Of a stretch of 64,000 nt of DNA, positions 35,116 through 44,539 are shown piece by piece. This DNA comes from Candidatus Hydrogenedentota bacterium (GTDB lineage: Bacteria > Hydrogenedentota > Hydrogenedentia > Hydrogenedentales > JAGMZX01). The position numbers and the translations under genes are program-made. A model generated the notes under the pieces. That model saw nothing but the letters and a program-made list of their open reading frames with translations. It ran no database searches and was not told the DNA's origin. The stretch is taken from the NCBI GenBank assembly GCA_029556545.1, contig JAKQEQ010000192.1:1-64000 (forward strand), given 5' to 3'. Each line of letters begins with the position of its first letter. The stretch's first letter is position 1.

Positions 35116-35206
35116 GTGACGGGGCAAGGACGATTACGATTACGAGGACGATTACGAGGACGAGTGCGAGTAGGAGTAGGAGGATGAGGATGAGGATGGG
35201 CGGGTT

Positions 35207-36004
35207 ATGAGCCCTGCGGACGGGAAAGACGATCATCTCACGGATTATGAGCGGGCGATCTGCTATTACGCGCTGCCGCGGGTGGTGAGTCCGATCACGC
35301 TGGGGATCATTGTGGCGTATGCGGTGTGTGTGGTCGAGGCGCTCGCGGCGCTGGCCTACGGGCTGATCGCGGGGCATCCGGCGTGGGTCGAGGGGGGCGC
35401 GTGGGCGCTTGCGGGCATCATGGTGTTGGGCATCGTGGTGTTCATGGGCCGGGCGTTACTGAACGAAGTGCGTCAGCGGAGGCTCCTGGCGGCAGCGCGG
35501 GGCGTGCCGGACGCGCTGGATGAAATCCACGGCCTGCCCGATCCGTTCGCGGGCCGGGTGCTGCTGAAGCATCCACGTTCGGCGCGGGGCGTGCTGCTCG
35601 AGTGTCACGAGTCCGAGAACGTCACGCGCTATACCCTCGAATGCGAAGCCGGGGGCCGCGCCTGGGAAATCAAGACGCCGGACGGCGCGCCGGTGTGCCG
35701 GGTCGTCAAGCTCAGCGGTCCGCCGAGCTTCATGCTCAGCGTCGGCATTCCGCGCCGCCTGCGCGTCCACCGGGGGGACGCGGTGATCGCCGACATCGTC
35801 CAGCGATTCTCATTCTCGGCGCCGGTGGTCGAAATCCACTGTCAGGACCAGCCGGGCCGGGTATACCGCATCCGCGGCCAGTCGGTGTTCGACGGCGACA
35901 GTCTGGCGGGCCGCATCTATGAGTTGCGCGGCTCGGTGTATCTCGACGTGCGTCGCGACGCGCTGCATGACGGGCTTCTCGCCTTCTTCGCCACGCTTGG
36001 CTGA
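35207..36004 (+). CDS. Membrane protein with two TM helices and a beta-rich LURP/scramblase-like domain
   Basis: The 265-residue protein has two hydrophobic segments in residues 25-85 (LGIIVAYAVCVVEALAALAYG and the stretch around GAWALAGIMVLGIVVFM). The remaining 170 residues contain many short beta strands (YTLECEAGGRAWEIKTPDGAP, FMLSVGIPRRLRVHRGDAVIADIV), as in tubby/LURP-like domains. I do not recognise a specific family. The start follows a GGATGAGGATGGGCGG region made of the upstream 6-nt repeat. Confidence 0.65.
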   Translation: MSPADGKDDHLTDYERAICYYALPRVVSPITLGIIVAYAVCVVEALAALAYGLIAGHPAWVEGGAWALAGIMVLGIVVFMGRALLNEVRQRRLLAAARGVPDALDEIHGLPDPFAGRVLLKHPRSARGVLLECHESENVTRYTLECEAGGRAWEIKTPDGAPVCRVVKLSGPPSFMLSVGIPRRLRVHRGDAVIADIVQRFSFSAPVVEIHCQDQPGRVYRIRGQSVFDGDSLAGRIYELRGSVYLDVRRDALHDGLLAFFATLG

Positions 36005-36256
36005 CGGCGCGTTGGAAATGGCGCGGCAAAACATGCGAGAATAGCGCCGTAACGACCATTGTGGTCTGTATCCCAGGGACCGCCGCAGGCATGCGTCGGA
36101 CCGGACCGGTCAAGCGCGCGTGCGTCCCGGCGGACGAGGCCGCGGAATTTCCACCGGCGGCGCCGCGTTTCCGGTTCACAACCCTTGCACCGCCGCATCC
36201 GTCTCAAGACGGGGCGGATGATTTCCTCTCCACATGGTCTTAACAGGGCGCTTCGC

Positions 36257-38155
36257 ATGACATCCATTGAGCGTATTCGAAATGTGGCGATCATCGCGCA
36301 CATCGATCACGGCAAGACGACGCTGATCGACAGCATCTTCCGCGCGACGCGGCTTTTCCGCGAGAACGCGCGGGTCGCCGAGCGGGTGATGGACAATAAC
36401 GAGTTGGAGCGCGAACGGGGGATAACGATCCGCGCGAAGCATTGCTCGGTCGAGTGGAAGGGGTACCGCATCAACATCATCGACACGCCGGGCCACGCCG
36501 ATTTCTCGGGGGAGGTCGAGCGGATTCTTGCGATGGTCAATTCGGTGTTGCTGCTGGTGGACGCGAACGAGGGGCCCATGCCGCAGACGCGGTACGTGCT
36601 GATGCGTTCGCTGCGGCTCGGGCTGCGGCCGATTGTGATTGTGAACAAGGTGGACCGCCCGCTGGCGAATCCGGTGGGTGCGCTGCACAAGACCTTCGAC
36701 CTGTTCGTGGAATTGGGCGCGAACGATGCGCAGTGCGACTTCCCGGTGCTCTATGGGTCGGGCCTGCACGGATGGTTCGTGCGCGACCTCGAAAAAGACG
36801 CACGCGAGGGCATGGACGCGATCTTCGAGGCCATCGTCGCGCACGCGCCCAAGCCGCACGGCAATCCGGACGCGCCGTTTCTCATGCAGATCAGTACGCT
36901 TGGCTGGCGCGACCATATCGGGCGCACGGGCACGGGCCGGGTGCTGCAAGGGACCCTTCGAAAGGGGCAAGAGATTACGCGATTAACGACGCGCTGGGCT
37001 CATGCGTGTTGGCAGGGGCCGACCCACGCGACGGAGAGTGCGGACTGGGAGGTCAACGGCGCATTTGCCGAGCGGATCAATCACGTGTGGGTGACGCGCG
37101 GGTTGGACATGGTCCCCACCGCCGAGGTGACGGCGGGCGACATTGTCACCATCGCCGGGCCCAAGGAGATCACTATCGGCGACACGCTCGCCGCGCCCGA
37201 GTTAGAGGACGCGGCGCTGCCGCCCCTCGAGATAGAAGAACCGACCGTCTCGATGCTGTTCCTGGTCAATAGCGGTCCGCTGGCCGGGCGCGACGGCGCG
37301 GCGGTGACCATCCGCCAAATCCGGACGCGGCTCGAACGCGAACTGCGCACCAACGTGGCGCTGCGCGTGGAGGATATCGGACGGCGGGACGGTGTGAAGG
37401 TGTCCGGCCGCGGCGAACTGCACCTGGCGATCCTGATCGAGGAGATGCGGCGCGAGGGTATGGAATTGTGCGTGTCCCCGCCGGAAGTCATCACCCGGCA
37501 GGACGCGGCGGGACGCCTGCTGGAGCCGATGGAGGAACTCACCATCGACGTGCCCGTCGAATACCAGGGGATCGTGATCGAGAAGGTGTCGCGGCGCAAA
37601 GGCGAGATGACGCACATGTACAACGAGGGGAACGGCCTGTTGCGTCTCGAGTTTCACATCCCGACACGGGGGCTCATTGGGTATCGGGGCGAGTTCCTCA
37701 CGGACACGCGCGGGCTGGGTATCATGGCTTCGCGGTTCGTGGGTTACGGCCCCTGGGCCGGGGAGATCGTGTCGCGCGGCCGCGGCTCGATGATCAGCAT
37801 GGACACCGGCGCCGCGACGTCCTACAGCCTCGAAAACCTTCAGGAACGCGGCACGCTCTTTCTATCGCCCATGGACCCGGTTTACAAGGGCATGATCATC
37901 GGCGAGCACGCCCGCCCCAACGACCTGCCCTGCAATCCCACGAAACGCAAGGCCCTCACCAACCACCGCGCCGCCGGAAAGGACCACACGGACGGGCTGG
38001 ACGTGCCGCGCCGGTTGACGCTCGATACCGCGCTCGAATGGATCGCGCCGGACGAACTGCTCGAGGTCACCCCCAAGGCCGTGCGCCCGCGCAAGGCCGT
38101 CATGGACGCCGAAGAACGCAAGCGTGAGGAACGGCGCCGCGCCGCGGCCTGTTGA
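36257..38155 (+). CDS. typA: GTP-binding protein BipA/TypA
   Basis: The 632-residue translational GTPase begins MTSIERIRNVAIIAHIDHGKTTL, with the G1 loop HIDHGKTTL, switch II DTPGHADF and NKVDRP for guanine. Domains II and III follow, and the C-terminal BipA-specific domain contains the RGLIGYRGEFLTDTRG and NDLPCNPTKRKALTNHRAAGKD signatures. BipA helps assemble the large ribosomal subunit, above all in stress and cold. I chose ATG 36257, with AGGGCG upstream, because the family begins here. The 252 nt before it show nothing clear. Confidence 0.95.
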   Translation: MTSIERIRNVAIIAHIDHGKTTLIDSIFRATRLFRENARVAERVMDNNELERERGITIRAKHCSVEWKGYRINIIDTPGHADFSGEVERILAMVNSVLLLVDANEGPMPQTRYVLMRSLRLGLRPIVIVNKVDRPLANPVGALHKTFDLFVELGANDAQCDFPVLYGSGLHGWFVRDLEKDAREGMDAIFEAIVAHAPKPHGNPDAPFLMQISTLGWRDHIGRTGTGRVLQGTLRKGQEITRLTTRWAHACWQGPTHATESADWEVNGAFAERINHVWVTRGLDMVPTAEVTAGDIVTIAGPKEITIGDTLAAPELEDAALPPLEIEEPTVSMLFLVNSGPLAGRDGAAVTIRQIRTRLERELRTNVALRVEDIGRRDGVKVSGRGELHLAILIEEMRREGMELCVSPPEVITRQDAAGRLLEPMEELTIDVPVEYQGIVIEKVSRRKGEMTHMYNEGNGLLRLEFHIPTRGLIGYRGEFLTDTRGLGIMASRFVGYGPWAGEIVSRGRGSMISMDTGAATSYSLENLQERGTLFLSPMDPVYKGMIIGEHARPNDLPCNPTKRKALTNHRAAGKDHTDGLDVPRRLTLDTALEWIAPDELLEVTPKAVRPRKAVMDAEERKREERRRAAAC

Positions 38156-38377
38156 GCGCCCGGCCGGCGTTCGGCGCCGTGCTTCGAGTGGCGCAAACGG
38201 CTGGGCTCGGGGCTGGCGCGATTTACAATGCGTCTTCCTATTTGCTAAGTTGTGCAGCGTCCCGGTTGCGCGGCGAACACGGCGCATGGAACTGATTTCA
38301 CCCAAGCATCCCCAAAATGGATTGAATGGCGCGCGGTTTCTTGTCCGCAATTGCCAACGTGCTGGAGCGAGTATCGA

Positions 38378-40714
38378 ATGACAGAGCCACGTCCTATACT
38401 GAGACATGCACGAATCCGCACTCTGTCCGCAGCCCTCATGCTACTGCTTGCGGCGCACGGGTCGGCACAGGAATCCCGATCGGTAGTTGCCCCGTCGGAT
38501 GAGCGGACGAGCGAAATGCTAGAGCACGTTTGGAAGAACTTCGCCAACCCATTGACGCCTCACATTATCGAGGCGGAGACAGCGGAAGTACGCGGAGACA
38601 ACCCCGACGGCTTTCGGGTTCTGGGCGACGGCTGGCGCACGCGCGACGGCAATGTCTTTTGTAACGAGGCATTGCTGTGGTCCACGCGGTTGTATTCGCA
38701 CATGTACCTTACGGTACTGCGGCCACGACCACTTTCTCTGCGCCTCCGGGCGCGGCCGCGCTACAGTGCGTCTCTTCCGGCGCAGCGCGTCGAGGTGTTC
38801 TGGGAAGGCGCCTCCGTCGGTGTAATCGAGTTTGATCCGGCGCGAGGCTGGGCCGATGAAGTCCGCGTATTCGCCATACCCGAAACCATCCAAAGAGTTG
38901 GTCCGAACCAACTGACGTTCGCCAATCGCTACGCCGTGTCGGCGCATCAGTTACAGGATGGCAACGATACGCGCGAAGTCGCGTTTGCGCTAAGCGAACT
39001 GCGCATCAAGGACGCCTCCGGCCCGCCGGCACAGCCGAAAGTCGCATTCGAGGAGAATCTTGTTCGGCTGCCCGCGGCGACGCGACTGCTGTTTCCGGCA
39101 CGGCTCCCTTCGTCGGGGCCACCTCGCTTCAAGGCTCAGGTGCGGACCGATGCCGCCGACTTGAGCGGCCTGCGGGTCGTGCTGCGTTGGGACTCGGCTC
39201 AAGGGGGCAAAGAACTTACGCTCCTTAACGGGTCCGCGGCGGGCATCGGCCCGTTGTTCGACATGGATATCGACCTGCTTGCGTGGGCCAATCAGGTGGT
39301 GGAAATTGTCTTCGACACCACGATGGTGTCCGCTGATACCGAGTTTCTGGTGCAAGCGCCGCGCATTGTCCTGGATCGGCCTCCGCCAGCGCGCGAAGCC
39401 GCACCCGTTGCCATGGCGTTGAAATCAGGCGCCGCACGCAACGTGATTCTTGTCGTGCTGGACGCGCTGCGCGCGGGCGCTTTGGGCTGTTACGGTCATA
39501 TCCGAGGCACGTCGCCGTTCATTGACGAGCTTGCGGCGACCGGGGTGCTGTTCGAGCAGGCTCATTCCGCCGACACATACACGTTCAGTTCCGTGGCAAG
39601 CCTGCTCACGTCGTTGTACGTGTTCGAACACAAAGTAGTGACCTACCTCGATACTTTCCGATACCAGGACATCGCCCTGCAGCAGGTGTTGGGAGATCAG
39701 GGCATTGCGACGGCGTGTGTTTCGCAGAATCCGTTCATATCCCTGGAACGCGGTCTGGGCCGGCGCTTCGACGAGTTCCGGGGATGCTTTGGGCATGACG
39801 TGGAGACGTGTCATGCTGTGACGCGCTCGGCGATCGAAGTGGCGCAACAGATGAAGGACAGTCCCTTTTTCCTGTATGTGCACTATCTTCCCCCTCATGC
39901 GCCCTACGAGATGGCGGGGCCATTTCTCTACGCGTTTTCCGAAGACCTGGTGCGGTCGGTGGAACTGACTATTGACGCGGGAACGCAGATTCGGCAGGGT
40001 CTGCGGCCCAACGACGCGCGCGCCCTGGAACACTATCGTCTGCGCTATGACGAGTGCGCGCGCATGGCCGACGAACTGGTCCGGAACTTGGTCACGGGGC
40101 TGCGGGATTTGGGTCTGGGAGAGGAAACGGTCTTGATCCTCACTTCGGACCATGGAGAGGAATTTGGCGAACACGGCTGGGTCGGTCACGGCGGGGCGGC
40201 CTATGCGACATTGACGCACGTCCCCCTGATTATCACCACCTTGGGCGAGGCAGGGGTATCGACCCCATTACGGCGCCGGGACGTTGTCACGGGATACGAC
40301 GTCTATCCCACCATTCTGAGCCTGTTTGGCTGCCCGCCCAAGCCGCATTGCGCGGGCATTGATCTGTTGCAGGGCGCAGCACGCGCGGGCGACGGCGTGT
40401 GGGCATTCTCGAACGGTCTGAAGGAGAGCGCCGTACAGGCGTTTCAGTTCGAGCAATACAAATTGCTGCGCAGCACGCGCACGGCGGAATCCTTTGTCTT
40501 TCAGCGCGAAAATGATCCGAGCGAGAAACACGATGTTTCCACGGTGTTTCCCGTGCTTCGCAATTATCTAGAGGCGGAGGCCGTTGCATGGCAACAACAG
40601 CGGGCGAGATACTTTGAGGGACTGGGTATCGAACCGATTCCATTGCAGGACGCGGACGAGTCCGCGCCGACCGTGGAACACGTCGAGGAACTGAAGGCGC
40701 TCGGATACCTGTAA
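38378..40714 (+). CDS. Exported sulfatase-like alkaline phosphatase superfamily enzyme, Thr-type
   Basis: This 778-residue protein has a signal peptide at about 1-33 (ALMLLLAAHGSAQ). Residues about 50-365 form beta-rich modules. The sulfatase fold starts at NVILVVLDALRAGALGCYG, and metal ligands appear in TSDHGEEFGEHGWVGHGG. The nucleophile segment reads YT402FSSVASLLTSLYVFEH: the formylglycine motif CxPxR is missing and Thr402 sits near the nucleophile position. So it should not need formylglycine maturation and may be a phosphodiesterase or transferase instead. It ends in LKALGYL, as does the next gene's product with LEALGYVL. The two appear to be paralogues. Confidence 0.8.
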   Translation: MTEPRPILRHARIRTLSAALMLLLAAHGSAQESRSVVAPSDERTSEMLEHVWKNFANPLTPHIIEAETAEVRGDNPDGFRVLGDGWRTRDGNVFCNEALLWSTRLYSHMYLTVLRPRPLSLRLRARPRYSASLPAQRVEVFWEGASVGVIEFDPARGWADEVRVFAIPETIQRVGPNQLTFANRYAVSAHQLQDGNDTREVAFALSELRIKDASGPPAQPKVAFEENLVRLPAATRLLFPARLPSSGPPRFKAQVRTDAADLSGLRVVLRWDSAQGGKELTLLNGSAAGIGPLFDMDIDLLAWANQVVEIVFDTTMVSADTEFLVQAPRIVLDRPPPAREAAPVAMALKSGAARNVILVVLDALRAGALGCYGHIRGTSPFIDELAATGVLFEQAHSADTYTFSSVASLLTSLYVFEHKVVTYLDTFRYQDIALQQVLGDQGIATACVSQNPFISLERGLGRRFDEFRGCFGHDVETCHAVTRSAIEVAQQMKDSPFFLYVHYLPPHAPYEMAGPFLYAFSEDLVRSVELTIDAGTQIRQGLRPNDARALEHYRLRYDECARMADELVRNLVTGLRDLGLGEETVLILTSDHGEEFGEHGWVGHGGAAYATLTHVPLIITTLGEAGVSTPLRRRDVVTGYDVYPTILSLFGCPPKPHCAGIDLLQGAARAGDGVWAFSNGLKESAVQAFQFEQYKLLRSTRTAESFVFQRENDPSEKHDVSTVFPVLRNYLEAEAVAWQQQRARYFEGLGIEPIPLQDADESAPTVEHVEELKALGYL

Positions 40715-40774
40715 TGATCCCGCATAGCGGAACAGGTATTGTGGCGGCCGGGATATGATTCGGAGTAGGCACTG

Positions 40775-43408
40775 ATGCGCATACGTCTTGGCGGCATTCC
40801 GATTGTTGTCGGCGCCGCATTGCTGGCGGTTCACGCTTCGGGCCAACCCGCGCCTTCGACCGGCGTAGGCGCGGTCCCGCAGCGTCTTGCCGCCGACGTC
40901 GCGAAGCGCGCGGGTGAGGCTCAAGTCGCGCCGTTGGTGCTTTCGCTTGACGAGGTTGTGTGCGCAACCGCGGCGGTCTCACTCGACAAGACGACGCTGG
41001 TGCTGCCCCAGGCGGAGACACAGCACGTGCTTGTCGCCGCCGTGTCCATAGACACTCGAACCTACAATGTATTTCGCGTCCGCATGCGCGCTGACGGCGG
41101 ATCCGACTGCCGGGTCAACTGGGTTTCTGAGATCGAAACCAATTTGGATTTCAATCCGGGTGTCACGCACCCGATCTACGCGGACAATGAGTTTCACACG
41201 TATACGCTGGCGCTAGACGCACTCCAGGGCACATGGGTCGGCGCGGTGCGCGAAATTCGCTTTTTCCCGGCGTACCGGGCACGCGTGAACGCGGAGGTTA
41301 CGCACATGGAGCTTGCGTATGAACCGCGGTCCGCTGTCAATCGCATCACCTTCCCCGGGGATGGGCTTGTCACGCAGGAGGCGTTCTTCGGCACACAGGC
41401 GCCATGGCGCGTCCTCGTGCCCGACGGCGGGGTATTCGAGGCGGGACTGGCCATGGGCCGCCGCGCCTGGAAGCCGTACAGCAGCGACGGCGCGCGCTTC
41501 GTCGCGCGCCTCGAATGCGACGGCATCCGGCGGGTGCTCATCGATAGAACACTGCGCCCGGCGGAGACGGAGGCGGACCGCCGCTGGATACGCACGCAAT
41601 GCGGTCTGGCCGCGTTCGCGGGCCGCGAGATCACGCTGCATCTCGAAATCGATCCGCTGGATTCGACCGAGGGCGACTATGCCTACTGGACAGCCCCGAC
41701 GGTTTTCGGCGGCAATAACGTCCGGCGGACGCCCGTATTCCTCGTGTCGCTCGATACCGTTCGCGCGGACCATTTGGCGGTGTACGGCTACGGACGGGAC
41801 ACCATGCCCTTCGTGACAGGGTGGGCGGAACGGGAGACAGTCGTTTTCGAGCATGCGGTGTCACAGGACGCCTGGACGCTTCCCGCTCATATCACCATGC
41901 TGACGGGCCTCTACCCGAAAAACCACGGGGTCGCGCCCGGGGTGGCGCTGTCGGAACAGAAGACGACCCTTCCGGAGTGGCTGCGCGAGCACGGTTACGC
42001 AAGCGGGGGATTCACGAGCGTTCTCTGGTGGCTCGAACCTGAGTATGGGTTTGCGGACGGATTCGACGTGTACGACACACCGCCGTCCTATCGCAACGGT
42101 TTCGCCGCCAATGCGAAAGCGCTCGCCTGGCTCGACCAACGCCCGTTCGCCGACGTGTTTCTGTTCCTGCACAACTATGACGCCCACGGGAAGTCGAAGA
42201 AACTCGGCTATACGCTGCCGTACGAACCGGCGCTGCCGGAACACGCGTGTTTCTCCAAAGCCTACATCACGCCGCCCACATTCCAGCGGGAAGGCAAGGA
42301 GACGCCGCTTGCGAGCGATCTGCTGATGACGGCAAATCGCGGCGAGATGGATTTGACGGGAGAGGAGCTGGGGTACATCATTGCCTTGTACGATGACGCA
42401 TTGCGCAGCGTCGATGACGCCGTGCGGGAATTTCTCGACGGACTGCGGGATCGCGGCCTGTACGATGACGCGCTCATCTTCGTGACGGCGGACCACGGCG
42501 AATCCTTCGGCGAACACGGGAAGTTCCTGCATGAGGAGGCGTATGAGCCGTGCGCCCATGTGCCGCTCCTCGTAAAATTCCCCGGCGGGCGGTTTGCCGG
42601 GCGGCGCTTCGCGGATACGGTGCAACTCACGGATATCCTGCCTACGGTTGCAGACGTGCTCGGCCTGCCGTCGCCCGAGGGACTGGACGGGCAGAGCCTC
42701 CTCGCCGTCCTGGAGGGCCGGGCCGCAGCGCGACCGTTGGCCTACGCGCGCAGGCACGGCGTCGAGGCGGTATACGAAGACGGCTGGAAGTTGTTGCGCG
42801 ACGGGGCATCCAGCGCGCACGAAATCTATCATCTGCGCGAGGATTCGAAAGAACAACGCAATCGTCTTGAGGACAACCCGGAACCGTTCGAGGAACTACG
42901 CGCGGAACTGGCGCGGTTTTACACGCCTTCGCCGGGCGGATGGCATATTGCCGTCGTTGCCGGAGCGGAAGCCGCGCAACTCACGTTCACTCTTACTACT
43001 GGCGCGGCTTTCACAAGTCATGCTCCCGTGCGAACGGCGGCGAACGCGACTTTCGAGGCCACGCTGGGGGAGACCCGCAATCGGCTCGATATTACGGTCC
43101 GGGTCCCGGCTGGCGAGACGGTCGAGTTCGTGGCGCGGTCGGCGATCAACGCCGCTCCGCTGGGGGTGCAATTCAAGGCCGACACGCCCGTGTCCACGAA
43201 CGCGCGCGCGGCTGAAGCGGCGCCGGTCCGGGAGTTCTTGGGAACGCTCGAGCCCGATGCGTTTCCCTCGCAGGAAGAAGTGGAACAAGACAACGGCGTG
43301 GGCAAGGTGATGTTTTGGCACGTGGCGATGCCGGGCGACGCCGCGGCGACGCCCGCGCTCACGCCGGAGCAGATGCAGGAACTCGAAGCCCTGGGATACG
43401 TCTTGTAG
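40775..43408 (+). CDS. Second exported sulfatase-like enzyme, Thr-type paralogue
   Basis: The 877-residue protein has an N-terminal signal (LGGIPIVVGAALLAVHASGQ), a beta-rich region to about residue 320, then VFLVSLDTVRADHLAVYGYGRDTMP and the nucleophile segment DAWT368LPAHITMLTGLYP, again with Thr and no CxPxR. Metal motifs VTADHGESFGEHG and LHEEAYEPCAHVPL are intact. C-terminal 110 residues after about 720 form another beta module. It lies 60 nt after the first paralogue, with GGAG before the ATG, and 8 nt before a sulfotransferase gene, so the three are probably one operon. Confidence 0.82.
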   Translation: MRIRLGGIPIVVGAALLAVHASGQPAPSTGVGAVPQRLAADVAKRAGEAQVAPLVLSLDEVVCATAAVSLDKTTLVLPQAETQHVLVAAVSIDTRTYNVFRVRMRADGGSDCRVNWVSEIETNLDFNPGVTHPIYADNEFHTYTLALDALQGTWVGAVREIRFFPAYRARVNAEVTHMELAYEPRSAVNRITFPGDGLVTQEAFFGTQAPWRVLVPDGGVFEAGLAMGRRAWKPYSSDGARFVARLECDGIRRVLIDRTLRPAETEADRRWIRTQCGLAAFAGREITLHLEIDPLDSTEGDYAYWTAPTVFGGNNVRRTPVFLVSLDTVRADHLAVYGYGRDTMPFVTGWAERETVVFEHAVSQDAWTLPAHITMLTGLYPKNHGVAPGVALSEQKTTLPEWLREHGYASGGFTSVLWWLEPEYGFADGFDVYDTPPSYRNGFAANAKALAWLDQRPFADVFLFLHNYDAHGKSKKLGYTLPYEPALPEHACFSKAYITPPTFQREGKETPLASDLLMTANRGEMDLTGEELGYIIALYDDALRSVDDAVREFLDGLRDRGLYDDALIFVTADHGESFGEHGKFLHEEAYEPCAHVPLLVKFPGGRFAGRRFADTVQLTDILPTVADVLGLPSPEGLDGQSLLAVLEGRAAARPLAYARRHGVEAVYEDGWKLLRDGASSAHEIYHLREDSKEQRNRLEDNPEPFEELRAELARFYTPSPGGWHIAVVAGAEAAQLTFTLTTGAAFTSHAPVRTAANATFEATLGETRNRLDITVRVPAGETVEFVARSAINAAPLGVQFKADTPVSTNARAAEAAPVREFLGTLEPDAFPSQEEVEQDNGVGKVMFWHVAMPGDAAATPALTPEQMQELEALGYVL

Positions 43409-43416
43409 GAGGAATT

Positions 43417-44484
43417 ATGGGTCAGTATCAGGAAACGCAACCTGGCGAGTCCGCCGTTCCGACTCGCGTCCGCATGCTTTTCGTGATCGGCGCGCCGCGC
43501 TCGGGCACGACGATGCTCGAGCACATACTGGCCTCGCACTCGATGATCCAGGGCGGACCCGAGCCGCATCTTTTGACGCCGCTGGCGCATCTCGGCGTGT
43601 GGGACAAGGTGGACAAGGCCCCCTACGATCATATCCTCGCCGCGGAATCGCAGCGTATGTTCGTGAGCCAGTTGCCGCGCAAGGAACTGGACTACTGGGA
43701 CGCCTGCCGCGCCTATTGCGACGTTATCTATGGGCGGTACATGGAGAACGTCGCGGGGGAGAAATCCATCTGCCTCGACAAGACGCCCGCGAATGCGCTG
43801 ATCCTGCCCTTCATGATGAAGGTTTTTCCCGACGCGAAGTATGTCGTCCTGACGCGGCACCCGCTCGCCATGTTCTCGTCGTTCGCGAACTCGTTCTTCG
43901 ACGGCGACTACGAGGTCGCGCAGAACCACAACCCGATCATCAACCGCTACGTGCCCGCCATCGCCACGTTCCTGCGGCAGACCGAAGTTTCGTTCATTCA
44001 CGTTCGCTACGAGGACCTCGTGAAAGACCCCGAGACGTGGTTCGCGCGCATCTGCGAATACGTCGGCGTGCCCTTCGAGCAGAAGGCCATCGACTACGGG
44101 AAACAACAGCGCGAAGACGACCGGCCCAAAGGACTCGGCGACCCCATCGGCGTCCAGCAGCACACCCGGCCGAGCACGGGCTCGATCAAGAAGTGGGTCG
44201 AGGACCTCCTCGCCGACCCGGCGCGGCTCCGCCTCGTGCGCGACGTCATCGCCCGCGTGGACCCCGAGGACCTCGAGACCATCGGCTACCCCCTCGAAAC
44301 GCTCTGGAAACCCCTCGATGACGCCGCGGGCAAGACCGTCGTCAAGGGCAAGGAGAAACTGACCCGCTACCGCCTCCAACGCCGCCTCATCATCCGTCTG
44401 CGCGACCGCGCCCGGAAGGGCGGCCCTTTCCGCAAAGCCCTCGAAAAAGCGCGCCTCGCCTGCGACGTGCTCTTGCGGGAGTAA
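43417..44484 (+). CDS. PAPS-dependent sulfotransferase family protein
   Basis: The 355-residue protein has the 5'-phosphosulfate binding loop FVIGAPRSGTTMLEHILASH at about 22-41 and the downstream VLTRHPLAMFSSF (the 3'-phosphate binding RHP-S motif), then HVRYEDLVKDPETWF. It should move sulfate from PAPS to a hydroxyl group on a carbohydrate or other acceptor. The start ATG follows a strong AGGAGGAATT. It directly follows the two Thr-type sulfatase-like genes, so an operon that adds and processes charged groups on a polymer is plausible. Confidence 0.9.
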   Translation: MGQYQETQPGESAVPTRVRMLFVIGAPRSGTTMLEHILASHSMIQGGPEPHLLTPLAHLGVWDKVDKAPYDHILAAESQRMFVSQLPRKELDYWDACRAYCDVIYGRYMENVAGEKSICLDKTPANALILPFMMKVFPDAKYVVLTRHPLAMFSSFANSFFDGDYEVAQNHNPIINRYVPAIATFLRQTEVSFIHVRYEDLVKDPETWFARICEYVGVPFEQKAIDYGKQQREDDRPKGLGDPIGVQQHTRPSTGSIKKWVEDLLADPARLRLVRDVIARVDPEDLETIGYPLETLWKPLDDAAGKTVVKGKEKLTRYRLQRRLIIRLRDRARKGGPFRKALEKARLACDVLLRE

Positions 44485-44539
44485 TCCCGCCGTGCCGCAT
44501 TGCCTGCTATAATTCGATTGTGAGGCGCGGCAACGGACC

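Larger units (their letters stand above)
34882..35206. other. Intergenic stretch with three kinds of repeat
   Basis: No gene is seen in these 325 nt. It contains the CTCGTTTCC hairpin at 34950-34978, one GGATTCCCGC unit at 35086-35115, and from about 35130 to 35195 a degenerate 6-nt repeat built from GATTAC, GAGGAC, GAGTAG and GAGGAT units that runs up to the next start codon. Confidence 0.7.

Noticed and set aside
38156-38377. A small gene or RNA in the gap before the first sulfatase-like gene
   Set aside because: No conserved motif, good ribosome site or stable hairpin stands out.
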